Shown here piece after piece: positions 1 to 5,029 of a stretch of DNA of 5,029 nt. Each line of letters begins with the position of its first letter. Position 1 is the stretch's first letter. Where the stretch lies: the NCBI GenBank assembly GCA_017961385.1, contig JAGCXJ010000019.1, positions 1 to 5,029 on the forward strand. The letters run 5' to 3'. The translations under genes were made by a program, and so were the position numbers. The notes under the pieces were generated by a model. That model did no database searches and was not told where the DNA came from. It was given only the letters and a program-made list of their open reading frames with translations. The stretch comes from Lachnospiraceae bacterium (GTDB lineage: Bacteria > Bacillota > Clostridia > Lachnospirales > Lachnospiraceae).

Positions 1-1082
1 AGGCCGTGCATCTCACCGGAATCCTCATTTCTAAACAATGTAGAAGTCTCACCCATACGATAAGGCAGATCACGGTAGCTGTGCTGTTTTGCCTTATAGA
101 CAAAATACTGGAAAGGACATGTCATAGGACGAAGAGCCATTACTTCTCTTCCCTTGTCATCTGTATATACATGCTCCTGGGCATTCTTCATTGCAACATC
201 GGGATCACCGTAAAGCTTCTGATCCTCATGTGCATCATCATCGCTCATAAGATCATCGTTAAGAACGAACATTCCATCCTTGTAGTGGAACCAGTGATCT
301 GAAAGCTTATACAGATTAGACTTGGCCATGTAAGGAGTCTTGGTACGAACATAGCCCCACTCTCTGTCTTCAAGATCCTCGATCCATCTCTGCATCTTCT
401 GGATCATCTTTGCTCCCTTGGGCATGAGAAGCGGAAGTCCCTGTCCTATTACATCAACAGTCGTGAAAAGTTCCATTTCACGTCCGAGCTTATTATGATC
501 ACGCATCTTGATATCTTCAAGTCTGTCAAGATGAGCCTTAAGATCTTCCTTGTTAGTATAAGCCGTTCCGTATATACGCTGAAGTCTTGCCTTGTTTGAA
601 TCACCTCTCCAGTATGCCATTGAAGATGAGATCAGTTTATAAGCCTTTATAGCTCTTGTGCTCGAAAGATGAGGTCCTGCACAAAGATCCGTAAATCCAT
701 CCCCCTGGCTGTAAAAACTTATTACAGCATCTTCTGGAAGGTCATTGATCAACTCTACCTTGTATGGCTCGCCTTTTTCTTCCATGAACTTTATGGCTTC
801 GGCTCTTGGGAGTTCAAAACGCTCCAGCTTGTTGCCCTCTTTGATTATCTTTTTCATTTCTGCTTCGATGTTATCAAGATCCTCTCTTGAAAAAGGATTG
901 GGAACATCGAAATCATAATAAAATCCATCATCTATTGCAGGTCCTATAGCAAGTTTTGCCTCTGGAAAAAGCCTCTTTACAGCTTCAGCCATTACATGCG
1001 AGCATGTATGTCTTATCACCCTTAAGCCTTCTGCTGATTCACCTTCGATGATGTTTCCATCCGTTAACATTACCGTACTCAT
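1..1082 (-). CDS. thrS: Threonyl-tRNA synthetase, TGS-less form (5' part; 3' end beyond window)
   Basis: Cytoplasmic class II synthetase that charges tRNA-Thr. Residues 1-360 are visible and the gene continues past base 1. ATG at 1082 follows AAGGAGG with an 8-nt spacer, so the start is secure. The editing (N2/SAD) domain covers about residues 20-190. It has HTCSH (H25, H29) and DLCAGPH (D132, C134, H138), matching the E. coli editing and proofreading residues at a constant offset of 48, followed by YWRGDS and LQRIYGTA. The catalytic core begins at about 215. Cys322 in RPMTCPFQ matches the zinc ligand Cys334 of E. coli, and motif 2 is FRNEDSGEMHG (350-360). The usual roughly 60-residue TGS domain is missing: a short LTDG stretch like its first strand runs straight into the editing domain. 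About 34 extra, acid-rich residues lie between KDGMF (268-272) and ALRPM. The Thr-specific T-box upstream independently supports the identity. Confidence 0.95.
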   Translation of the reverse strand, partial: MSTVMLTDGNIIEGESAEGLRVIRHTCSHVMAEAVKRLFPEAKLAIGPAIDDGFYYDFDVPNPFSREDLDNIEAEMKKIIKEGNKLERFELPRAEAIKFMEEKGEPYKVELINDLPEDAVISFYSQGDGFTDLCAGPHLSSTRAIKAYKLISSSMAYWRGDSNKARLQRIYGTAYTNKEDLKAHLDRLEDIKMRDHNKLGREMELFTTVDVIGQGLPLLMPKGAKMIQKMQRWIEDLEDREWGYVRTKTPYMAKSNLYKLSDHWFHYKDGMFVLNDDLMSDDDAHEDQKLYGDPDVAMKNAQEHVYTDDKGREVMALRPMTCPFQYFVYKAKQHSYRDLPYRMGETSTLFRNEDSGEMHG

Positions 1083-1090
1083 TACTCTAT

Positions 1091-1097
1091 CCTCCTT
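1091..1097 (-). promoter_or_regulatory. Ribosome binding site of thrS
   Basis: AAGGAGG lies 8 nt before the ATG at 1082. It is a near-perfect Shine-Dalgarno and rules out a longer upstream start that could supply the missing TGS domain. The T-box terminator U-tract lies just upstream of it. Confidence 0.9.
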
Positions 1098-1106
1098 GCA
1101 GTTTGC

Positions 1107-1141
1107 AAATAAAAAATCCCATACACATATCTGTGTCTGGG
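1107..1141 (-). terminator. T-box intrinsic terminator of the thrS leader
   Basis: On the minus-strand RNA, CCCA (1141-1138) pairs with TGGG (1121-1118) and ACACA (1136-1132) with TGTGT (1127-1123). One G/A mismatch separates the two helices and GATA is the loop. An A, six U, an A and three U follow. The stem's 5' CCCA is the same segment that the antiterminator uses, so the two folds exclude each other. This is standard T-box attenuation. Confidence 0.9.
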
Positions 1142-1350
1142 ACGAGACTTTCTTAAAGTTCGCGGTTCCACCCATATTGCCCTTTTATAAGGACCACTCA
1201 ATTTGCCTGTAACGTAGGCATACGGACCGGATTGGGGTCGCTCGGAGGTGGTCTTCACACAAGGTTCCGATCAGGATGTTCTCAGCCTAGACATCCCTCT
1301 CTTTGATCTTTCCCAAGGCTACTGTCCTCGTCAACGCTTTACTATAATTT
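1111..1350 (-). ncRNA. T-box leader (riboswitch) specific for tRNA-Thr, controlling thrS
   Basis: This transcribed leader senses the charging state of tRNA-Thr. Reading the RNA 5' to 3': the stem I base pairs GAGG (1329-1326) with CCTC (1248-1245). The specifier loop has AGTA (1323-1320) on one side and GAA (1256-1254) on the other, the usual loop-E pair. The specifier codon ACC (Thr, 1252-1250) comes one base after GAA and is followed by A, the layout known for Bacillus glyQS. The distal stem I hairpin pairs GGATGT (1296-1291) with ACATCC (1279-1274). Stem III is TGCCT/AGGCA (1220-1216 with 1208-1204) around a 7-nt loop. The antiterminator and terminator follow. Low charging of tRNA-Thr should permit read-through into thrS. 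The 5' end is estimated from the -10 box. Confidence 0.95.
1138..1174 (-). promoter_or_regulatory. T-box antiterminator
   Basis: The T-box consensus is nearly complete: GGGTGGAACCGCG is read on the minus strand from 1173 to 1161. Helix A1 is TGGG (1174-1171) with CCCA (1141-1138). The 7-nt bulge TGGAACC (1170-1164) holds the UGGN that pairs with the free NCCA end of uncharged tRNA. Helix A2 is GCGA (1163-1160) with TCGT (1145-1142). Every element expected of this domain is present. Confidence 0.95.
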
Positions 1351-1356
1351 GAATGT

Positions 1357-1385
1357 ATTATCGACCATTCCATAAGAAATGTCAA
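1357..1385 (-). promoter_or_regulatory. Sigma-A-type promoter of the thrS T-box leader
   Basis: A perfect -35 TTGACA (1385-1380), a 17-nt spacer and a -10 GATAAT (1362-1357) predict a start near 1350, a few bases before stem I. The -35 box starts one base after the discriminator base of tRNA-Trp, so the tRNA end and this promoter are tightly packed. Confidence 0.85.
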
Positions 1386-1386
1386 G

Positions 1387-1457
1387 CAGGGGATGAGAGA
1401 ATCGAACTCCCACCAAAGGTTTTGGAGACCCCTATCATACCATTTGACCAATCCCCT
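1387..1457 (-). tRNA. trnW: tRNA-Trp (anticodon CCA)
   Basis: A complete 71-nt cloverleaf: acceptor AGGGGAT/ATCCCCT (1457-1451 with 1394-1388), D stem GTCA/TGAT, anticodon stem GGGGT/ACCTT, anticodon loop CTCCAAA with CCA at 1425-1423, variable loop TGGT, T stem GGGAG/CTCTC with loop TTCGATT, and discriminator G73 at 1387. G73 and CCA are the tryptophan identity elements. The 3' CCA is not encoded (CTT follows G73), so it must be added after transcription. G-U pairs are frequent: two at the foot of the anticodon stem, one in the T stem and one in the D stem. The gene has its own promoter and lies between radA and the thrS leader. Confidence 0.96.
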
Positions 1458-1486
1458 GTGTTCAAGCTTTTCGCTCAACAAACGCT

Positions 1487-1515
1487 ATTATATCAAAGCA
1501 AATTGAATAATGCAA
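1487..1515 (-). promoter_or_regulatory. Sigma-A-type promoter of tRNA-Trp
   Basis: A -35 TTGCAT (1515-1510), a 17-nt spacer and a consensus -10 TATAAT (1492-1487) give a start near 1480 and a leader of about 23 nt before the mature tRNA. The -35 box sits about 10 bases beyond the radA stop codon. Confidence 0.85.
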
Positions 1516-1524
1516 GTACATTTT

Positions 1525-2886
1525 TCAGATAGTCTCTATGGCCTGTGCGATGTTTTTAACACCCACTATTTTGATGCCTTTTATATCTTTTAAGGAATCG
1601 ATGCATCCGTATGGTACTATGCATGTCTCAAAGCCGAGTTTCTTGGCTTCACTCACTCTTGCCGCTGCCTGAGAAACTGCTCTGACTTCTCCGCTTAAGC
1701 CGACCTCTCCGAATGCTATCGTCTTGTCATCAATAGCTTTGTTTCTGTAACTCGAAACTATAGCCATCACTATTCCCAGATCTACTGCCGGTTCACTGAT
1801 CTTTATGCCTCCGGCGATATTAACATATGCATCCTGGTCCGAAAGCGGCATATCCAGTCTCTTTTCAAGTACTGCCATTAAAAGGTTCAATCTGTTGGTA
1901 TCGCTTCCGGCGGATTGTCTTCTGGGGAAACCAAAACTGGTCCTTGAAACAAGAGCCTGTATCTCTATGAGTATCGGTCTTGTTCCTTCCATCGAGCAGG
2001 ATACTATAGATCCGCTGGAATTAAGCGGCTTTCCGTTCAGCATGAATTCGGATGGATTTATGACCTGATTCAGCCCGTCATTCTTCATCTCGAAAACACC
2101 TATCTCATTGGTCGATCCGAATCTGTTCTTTACGGCTCTCAGTATCCTGTAGCTGGCATGTCTGTCACCTTCAAAATACAAGACAGTATCAACCATATGT
2201 TCAAGTACCCTCGGTCCTGCAACAGTTCCTTCCTTAGTCACATGTCCTACGATAAATACGCTCACTCCCTGTTCTTTTGCGATACGCATCAGTACAGCAG
2301 TTGCTTCTCTTACCTGAGATACGCTTCCCGGTGCCGATCCGATCTCTTCATCATACATTGTCTGTATGGAATCGATAACGGCGACAGCAGGCTTGGTTTT
2401 TATTATGACTTCTTCAATAGCAGCAAGGTTTGTTTCGCATAAAAGTTTAAGAGTATCCTTCATCTCACCGATACGCACTGCTCTCAGTTTTATCTGTCTT
2501 AGGCTCTCTTCACCGGAAACATACAGGACCTCTTTGCCCTTATCAGAAAGCTTCTTGCACACCTGCAATAAAAGCGTAGACTTGCCTATACCAGGATCTC
2601 CTCCGACCAGTGTGAGTGAGCCCGATACTATTCCTCCTCCGAGCACTCTGTCCAGTTCCTCTATGCCTATGATCTCTCTCTGCTCTTCATCCGTACTTAT
2701 CTGTGAAAATGATACAGGTTTTGAGTTTGCCTCGTTTCTCTTAGCTGAGGAAGAAGGCATCTTTTTATCTACTTTTTCTTCAACAAATGTATTCCATGCC
2801 TTGCATGCGGGACACTGTCCCATCCATTTTGATGATTCATAGCCGCATTCATTGCAAAAATATACAGTACTGTCTTTTTTAGCCAT
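1525..2886 (-). CDS. radA: DNA repair protein RadA (Sms), complete
   Basis: A RecA-like, DnaB-like ATPase that helps process recombination intermediates by driving branch migration during recombinational repair. The 453 residues match the usual family length. The N-terminal C4 zinc finger has C11, C14, C25 and C28. The RecA-type ATPase core has Walker A GGDPGIGKS (95-103), Walker B VAVIDS (168-173) and the RadA signature KNRFG (253-257). The C-terminal Lon-protease-like domain (about 275-453) includes GGIKISEPAVDLG. All key residues are intact. The start at 2886 is preceded by GGGAG with a short 5-nt spacer, and the zinc finger begins only 10 residues in, so the start is well placed. The gene stands 63 nt downstream of the small gene and after clpC, the common Firmicutes neighbour. 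disA, which often follows radA, is absent and tRNA-Trp comes next. No terminator is evident after the stop. Confidence 0.98.
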   Translation of the reverse strand: MAKKDSTVYFCNECGYESSKWMGQCPACKAWNTFVEEKVDKKMPSSSAKRNEANSKPVSFSQISTDEEQREIIGIEELDRVLGGGIVSGSLTLVGGDPGIGKSTLLLQVCKKLSDKGKEVLYVSGEESLRQIKLRAVRIGEMKDTLKLLCETNLAAIEEVIIKTKPAVAVIDSIQTMYDEEIGSAPGSVSQVREATAVLMRIAKEQGVSVFIVGHVTKEGTVAGPRVLEHMVDTVLYFEGDRHASYRILRAVKNRFGSTNEIGVFEMKNDGLNQVINPSEFMLNGKPLNSSGSIVSCSMEGTRPILIEIQALVSRTSFGFPRRQSAGSDTNRLNLLMAVLEKRLDMPLSDQDAYVNIAGGIKISEPAVDLGIVMAIVSSYRNKAIDDKTIAFGEVGLSGEVRAVSQAAARVSEAKKLGFETCIVPYGCIDSLKDIKGIKIVGVKNIAQAIETI

Positions 2887-2910
2887 AATGACTCCCGCTT
2901 CTAACTAACA

Positions 2911-2938
2911 GTACCCATCTGCTTTCACAGATGGGCAC
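2911..2938 (-). other. RNA hairpin between the small gene and radA (weak terminator or processing site)
   Basis: A perfect 8-bp inverted repeat, CCCATCTG/CAGATGGG (2914-2921 and 2928-2935), surrounds a 6-nt loop. As minus-strand RNA the stem extends to 11 bp through a G-U, a U-A and a G-C pair, while in plus-strand RNA the first outer position is an A/C mismatch. This favours function in the operon transcript. The bases after the hairpin on the minus strand (TACTGTTAGTT) are a poor U-tract, so strong termination is unlikely. It could reduce radA expression or protect or process the upstream mRNA. Confidence 0.6.
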
Positions 2939-2949
2939 CTGTTTTATTC

Positions 2950-3357
2950 TTATTTCTTTATAACTACTTTCTTTCTTCCGCCGCTTAGGTCAAGACTGAA
3001 ATTCAGCTTTCCGCCAAGATTTGTCTTTACCTTTCCGACACTCACATCATCGACGATAACTTCATATTCCGTCTCATCCTCAAGTCCTACAGTTATCTGA
3101 GCATCATCATCTGCGTTACCCTCAACCCAAAATGCAACTCCGTCAGCATTCTCCGTAAAGTTGTATACGCTGGTTCCCGGAACCGACTCATAGACGAACA
3201 TTCCGTTCTTTTCAAGCTTTGTGATCTCCTTGAAAGTCTTTACCTTCATGAGGTTGCCTTCATAGGGGAAGTCCTCTGCTTTGGATTTTTCATTAAGATT
3301 GTGATCACCAAAGCTCAAAGAGTTGTCGCTCTCGATGTTTATTAAATTTGCTGCCAT
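2950..3357 (-). CDS. Conserved small protein of unknown function (homologs sometimes labelled 'endosialidase')
   Basis: A 135-residue protein with no signal peptide, membrane segment or catalytic motif that I can name. The start is set by the ribosome binding site: an ATG at 3378 is also in frame, but GGAGG lies inside that extension, 7 nt before the ATG at 3357, so translation should begin at MAANLINIE. The N-terminal third is polar and acidic. The middle (FKEITKLEKNGMFVYESVPG) and the C-terminal part alternate short hydrophobic and charged stretches with several Gly and Asp, suggesting a compact all-beta fold. The end is very basic (VVIKK). From memory, similar short proteins occur in Lachnospiraceae and relatives under the name endosialidase; nothing in this sequence supports sialidase activity. 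It lies 76 nt after clpC and 63 nt before radA, so a shared transcript is likely. Confidence 0.85.
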   Translation of the reverse strand: MAANLINIESDNSLSFGDHNLNEKSKAEDFPYEGNLMKVKTFKEITKLEKNGMFVYESVPGTSVYNFTENADGVAFWVEGNADDDAQITVGLEDETEYEVIVDDVSVGKVKTNLGGKLNFSLDLSGGRKKVVIKK

Positions 3358-3364
3358 TCTACGT

Positions 3365-3369
3365 CCTCC
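3365..3369 (-). promoter_or_regulatory. Ribosome binding site that fixes the small gene's start
   Basis: GGAGG with a 7-nt spacer to the ATG at 3357. It lies within the reading frame between the two candidate ATGs. The upstream ATG (3378) has only AT-rich sequence before it and no Shine-Dalgarno, so the downstream start is preferred. Confidence 0.85.
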
Positions 3370-3404
3370 ATTCGACATATTTTATGCCGATTACTTACAA
3401 TTAA

Positions 3405-3436
3405 ATTATAACTGATTTGGAGAATAAAAAGTGTTA
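3405..3436 (-). promoter_or_regulatory. Possible weak promoter upstream of the small gene
   Basis: A consensus -10 TATAAT (3410-3405) lies in the AT-rich gap after clpC. The only -35-like hexamer, TTAACA (3436-3431), overlaps the clpC stop codon and is 20 nt away, longer than the ideal 17. There is no TG extension of the -10 box. No terminator separates clpC from the small gene, so this would be an internal promoter adding to read-through. Confidence 0.3.
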
Positions 3437-5029
3437 ATTTTTTGTAAACAAGATCTTTTTATCCTTGAGTCCGACTTTGACTTTATCTCCGGGCTTTATG
3501 TTCTTGCTCAGTATCTGTTCAGCCAGTGCATCCTCGATCTCTGTCTGTATAGCTCTCTTTAACGGTCTTGCGCCCATCTTGAGATTTGTATGCTTGTCTA
3601 CGATATACTTTTTAACGGCGTGACTGATGTTTAGATCTATGTTCATCTGAGTTTTACATCTGTCCACAAGGTTCTTGGACAGCAATGTAACGATCTCATT
3701 CATGTCATCCTTGGTAAGAGCATGGAATACCATGATATCGTCTATACGGTTGATGAACTCGGGCTTGAACATTTTCTTGACCTCATCCATTACCGCATCC
3801 TTCATCTTTTCATAGTCCTTCTGTTCATCAGACTTGCTGGCAAATCCCAGATTCTTAGGTTCCATTATCCTCATGGCGCCCGCGTTGCTGGTCATGATGA
3901 TGACAGTATTCTTGAAGGAAACCTTTCTGCCCTTTGAATCTGTAATGTGTCCGTCATCGAGTACCTGAAGCAGTATATTGAATACATCCGGATGAGCTTT
4001 CTCTATCTCATCAAACAGAACAACACTGTACGGATTCTGTCTCACCTTGTCCGAAAGCTGTCCTCCGTCATCATGTCCGACGTATCCTGGGGGTGATCCT
4101 ATCATCTTTGATACCGAATGACTTTCCATATACTCTGACATATCAACACGTATAAGGGCATCCTCTGAACCGAACATAGCCTCAGCTAAAGCCTTTGAAA
4201 GCTCTGTCTTACCTACACCTGTAGGACCGAGGAATAAGAACGATCCTATCGGTCTCTTCGGATCCTGCAATCCTACCCTGCCTCTTCTCATCGCCCTGGA
4301 GATAGCTTCAACTGCTTCATTTTGTCCAACGACCCTCTTATGAAGTATGCTCTCCAATCTCAACAGTCTGTCAGCCTCTTTTTCATTTAATTTGGATACC
4401 GGTATCTTTGTCCAGGCTGCAACTGCCTCAGCTATCTCATCCTCGCCAACGATATACTCTTTTCTTGAGGCCTGCTTGATCTCTTTTGCTCTCATCTTAT
4501 CAAGTTTTTTAATGAGCTCGTCTTCGCTCTTTTTAAGCTTGCCCGCCTCAGCGAAAGCCTCGACCTTTATTGCCTGTTCTATAAGAGAATCAGTCTTTTT
4601 GATCTCCTCAACAAGTTCGTTTAGCTTAGCTGATGTATCGGCAGTGCGAAGCCTTACAGCACTGCTTGCCTCATCGATCAGATCTATCGCCTTATCAGGG
4701 AGATTTCTGTCATTGATATATCTGGCCGATAATCTTACAGCACTTTCAATGGCATCCTCTGTTATCTTTACTTTATGATGCTCCGCGTATTTATGCGCAA
4801 TGCCCTTTAGGATACGTATCGCTTCCTCTTCTGTAGGCTCCTCTACAGTGATCGGCTGGAAACGCCTCTCAAGAGCAGCATCCTTTTCGACATACTTTCT
4901 GTACTCTGCAAGAGTTGTCGCACCGATGAGCTGAATCTCGCCTCTGCTGAAGCTGGGCTTTAAAATATGCGACGCGTCTATAGCGCCTTCATCTCCTCCT
5001 GCTCCTATAAGGGTATGAAGTTCATCTAG
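3434..5029 (-). CDS. clpC: ATP-dependent Clp protease ATPase subunit ClpC (C-terminal part; 5' end beyond window)
   Basis: A Hsp100 AAA+ unfoldase that feeds substrates to ClpP in the cytoplasm. The frame is open from 5029 to the TAA at 3434, giving 531 residues of a family usually about 810 long. The first Met in the window (4495) is internal. Fragment residues 1-12 are the end of the first AAA+ Walker B and what follows (LDELHTLIGAGG), then GATTL and the arginine fingers in LERRFQ (53-58). A short coiled-coil M domain lies at about 133-190, the ClpC size rather than the long ClpB one, with the aromatic tip residue in EAF (F159). The second AAA+ domain has Walker A GPTGVGKT (268-275), pore loop GYVG (315-318), Walker B VVLFDE (336-341), arginine finger in FINRID (R428) and sensor 2 GAR (R488). 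NLGF (393-396) fits the ClpP-docking loop, so it should act with ClpP. CtsR control cannot be judged because the promoter is outside the window. Confidence 0.97.
   Translation of the reverse strand, partial: LDELHTLIGAGGDEGAIDASHILKPSFSRGEIQLIGATTLAEYRKYVEKDAALERRFQPITVEEPTEEEAIRILKGIAHKYAEHHKVKITEDAIESAVRLSARYINDRNLPDKAIDLIDEASSAVRLRTADTSAKLNELVEEIKKTDSLIEQAIKVEAFAEAGKLKKSEDELIKKLDKMRAKEIKQASRKEYIVGEDEIAEAVAAWTKIPVSKLNEKEADRLLRLESILHKRVVGQNEAVEAISRAMRRGRVGLQDPKRPIGSFLFLGPTGVGKTELSKALAEAMFGSEDALIRVDMSEYMESHSVSKMIGSPPGYVGHDDGGQLSDKVRQNPYSVVLFDEIEKAHPDVFNILLQVLDDGHITDSKGRKVSFKNTVIIMTSNAGAMRIMEPKNLGFASKSDEQKDYEKMKDAVMDEVKKMFKPEFINRIDDIMVFHALTKDDMNEIVTLLSKNLVDRCKTQMNIDLNISHAVKKYIVDKHTNLKMGARPLKRAIQTEIEDALAEQILSKNIKPGDKVKVGLKDKKILFTKN

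Noticed and set aside
6..302. 98-residue plus-strand open frame antisense to thrS
   Set aside because: The opposite strand encodes clear ThrRS motifs throughout. No plus-strand RBS or promoter was seen, so it is a shadow of thrS codon use.
1250..1256. GAC (Asp) or GAA (Glu) as the T-box specifier codon
   Set aside because: GAA is the conserved loop-E element. The triplet one base later and followed by A is ACC, which agrees with the downstream thrS.
1287..1481. 64-residue minus-strand open frame over the tRNA and T-box
   Set aside because: It overlaps a perfect tRNA cloverleaf and the T-box stem I, has no RBS, and its peptide is explained by these RNA genes.
2366..2842. 158-residue plus-strand open frame antisense to radA
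   Set aside because: It lies exactly over the radA zinc finger and Walker motifs, its Ser/Leu-rich composition is typical of an antisense shadow, and it has no RBS.
2911..2958. Plus-strand intrinsic terminator (hairpin followed by T-rich sequence)
   Set aside because: The T-rich tail looks suggestive, but no plus-strand gene exists in the window to terminate, and the wobble pairs favour the minus-strand RNA.
3358..3378. Longer start (ATG at 3378) for the small gene
   Set aside because: The GGAGG Shine-Dalgarno for the ATG at 3357 lies inside this extension, and no ribosome binding site precedes 3378.
3434..4495. A separate short Clp ATPase gene starting at the ATG at 4495
   Set aside because: The same frame continues upstream without a stop to 5029 and encodes the D1 end and M domain of ClpC. 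No RBS precedes this ATG, so it is an internal Met.
4347..4778. 143-residue plus-strand open frame antisense to clpC
   Set aside because: The minus strand codes the ClpC M domain without interruption. The low-complexity Ser/Leu/Ala peptide is an antisense artefact.

Overview
The window looks like a chromosomal housekeeping region of a low-to-mid GC Gram-positive (Firmicutes) bacterium. My best guess is Clostridia, near Lachnospiraceae. The grounds are the ClpC-type Clp ATPase beside radA (the clpC-radA order is common in Firmicutes), a T-box leader in front of thrS, strong AGGAGG-type ribosome binding sites and a tRNA without encoded CCA. No mobile element, CRISPR array or phage gene is visible. 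Every supported gene is on the minus strand, so transcription runs from base 5029 towards base 1.

Layout in transcription order: (1) 5029-3434, the C-terminal two thirds of ClpC. The reading frame is open to the window edge, so its first Met in the window (4495) is internal and is not a start. (2) 3357-2950, a small protein of unknown function, started by an ideal Shine-Dalgarno 7 nt upstream of its second in-frame ATG. (3) An 11-12 bp RNA hairpin in the 63-nt gap before radA. (4) 2886-1525, complete radA (DNA recombination/repair ATPase). (5) A consensus promoter (TTGCAT-17-TATAAT) and tRNA-Trp(CCA) at 1457-1387. (6) A second consensus promoter (TTGACA-17-GATAAT) whose -35 box begins one base after the tRNA discriminator. 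It drives a complete T-box leader (about 1350-1111) with specifier codon ACC (Thr), stem III, and mutually exclusive antiterminator and terminator. (7) 1082-1, the N-terminal 360 residues of threonyl-tRNA synthetase, cut by the window edge.

Functionally, clpC, the small gene and radA form a probable stress/repair transcription unit. tRNA-Trp and thrS form a translation block in which uncharged tRNA-Thr should switch on thrS. No good terminator separates radA from the tRNA or the tRNA from the T-box leader, so read-through from upstream would also be filtered by the T-box terminator.

The most unusual item is the ThrRS. It lacks about 48 N-terminal residues (nearly the whole TGS domain), keeps an intact editing domain, and carries about 34 extra residues in the catalytic domain just before a divergent zinc-Cys motif (PMTCPFQ instead of PMNCPGH). 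I saw no convincing novel multi-gene system; most of the window is ordinary.
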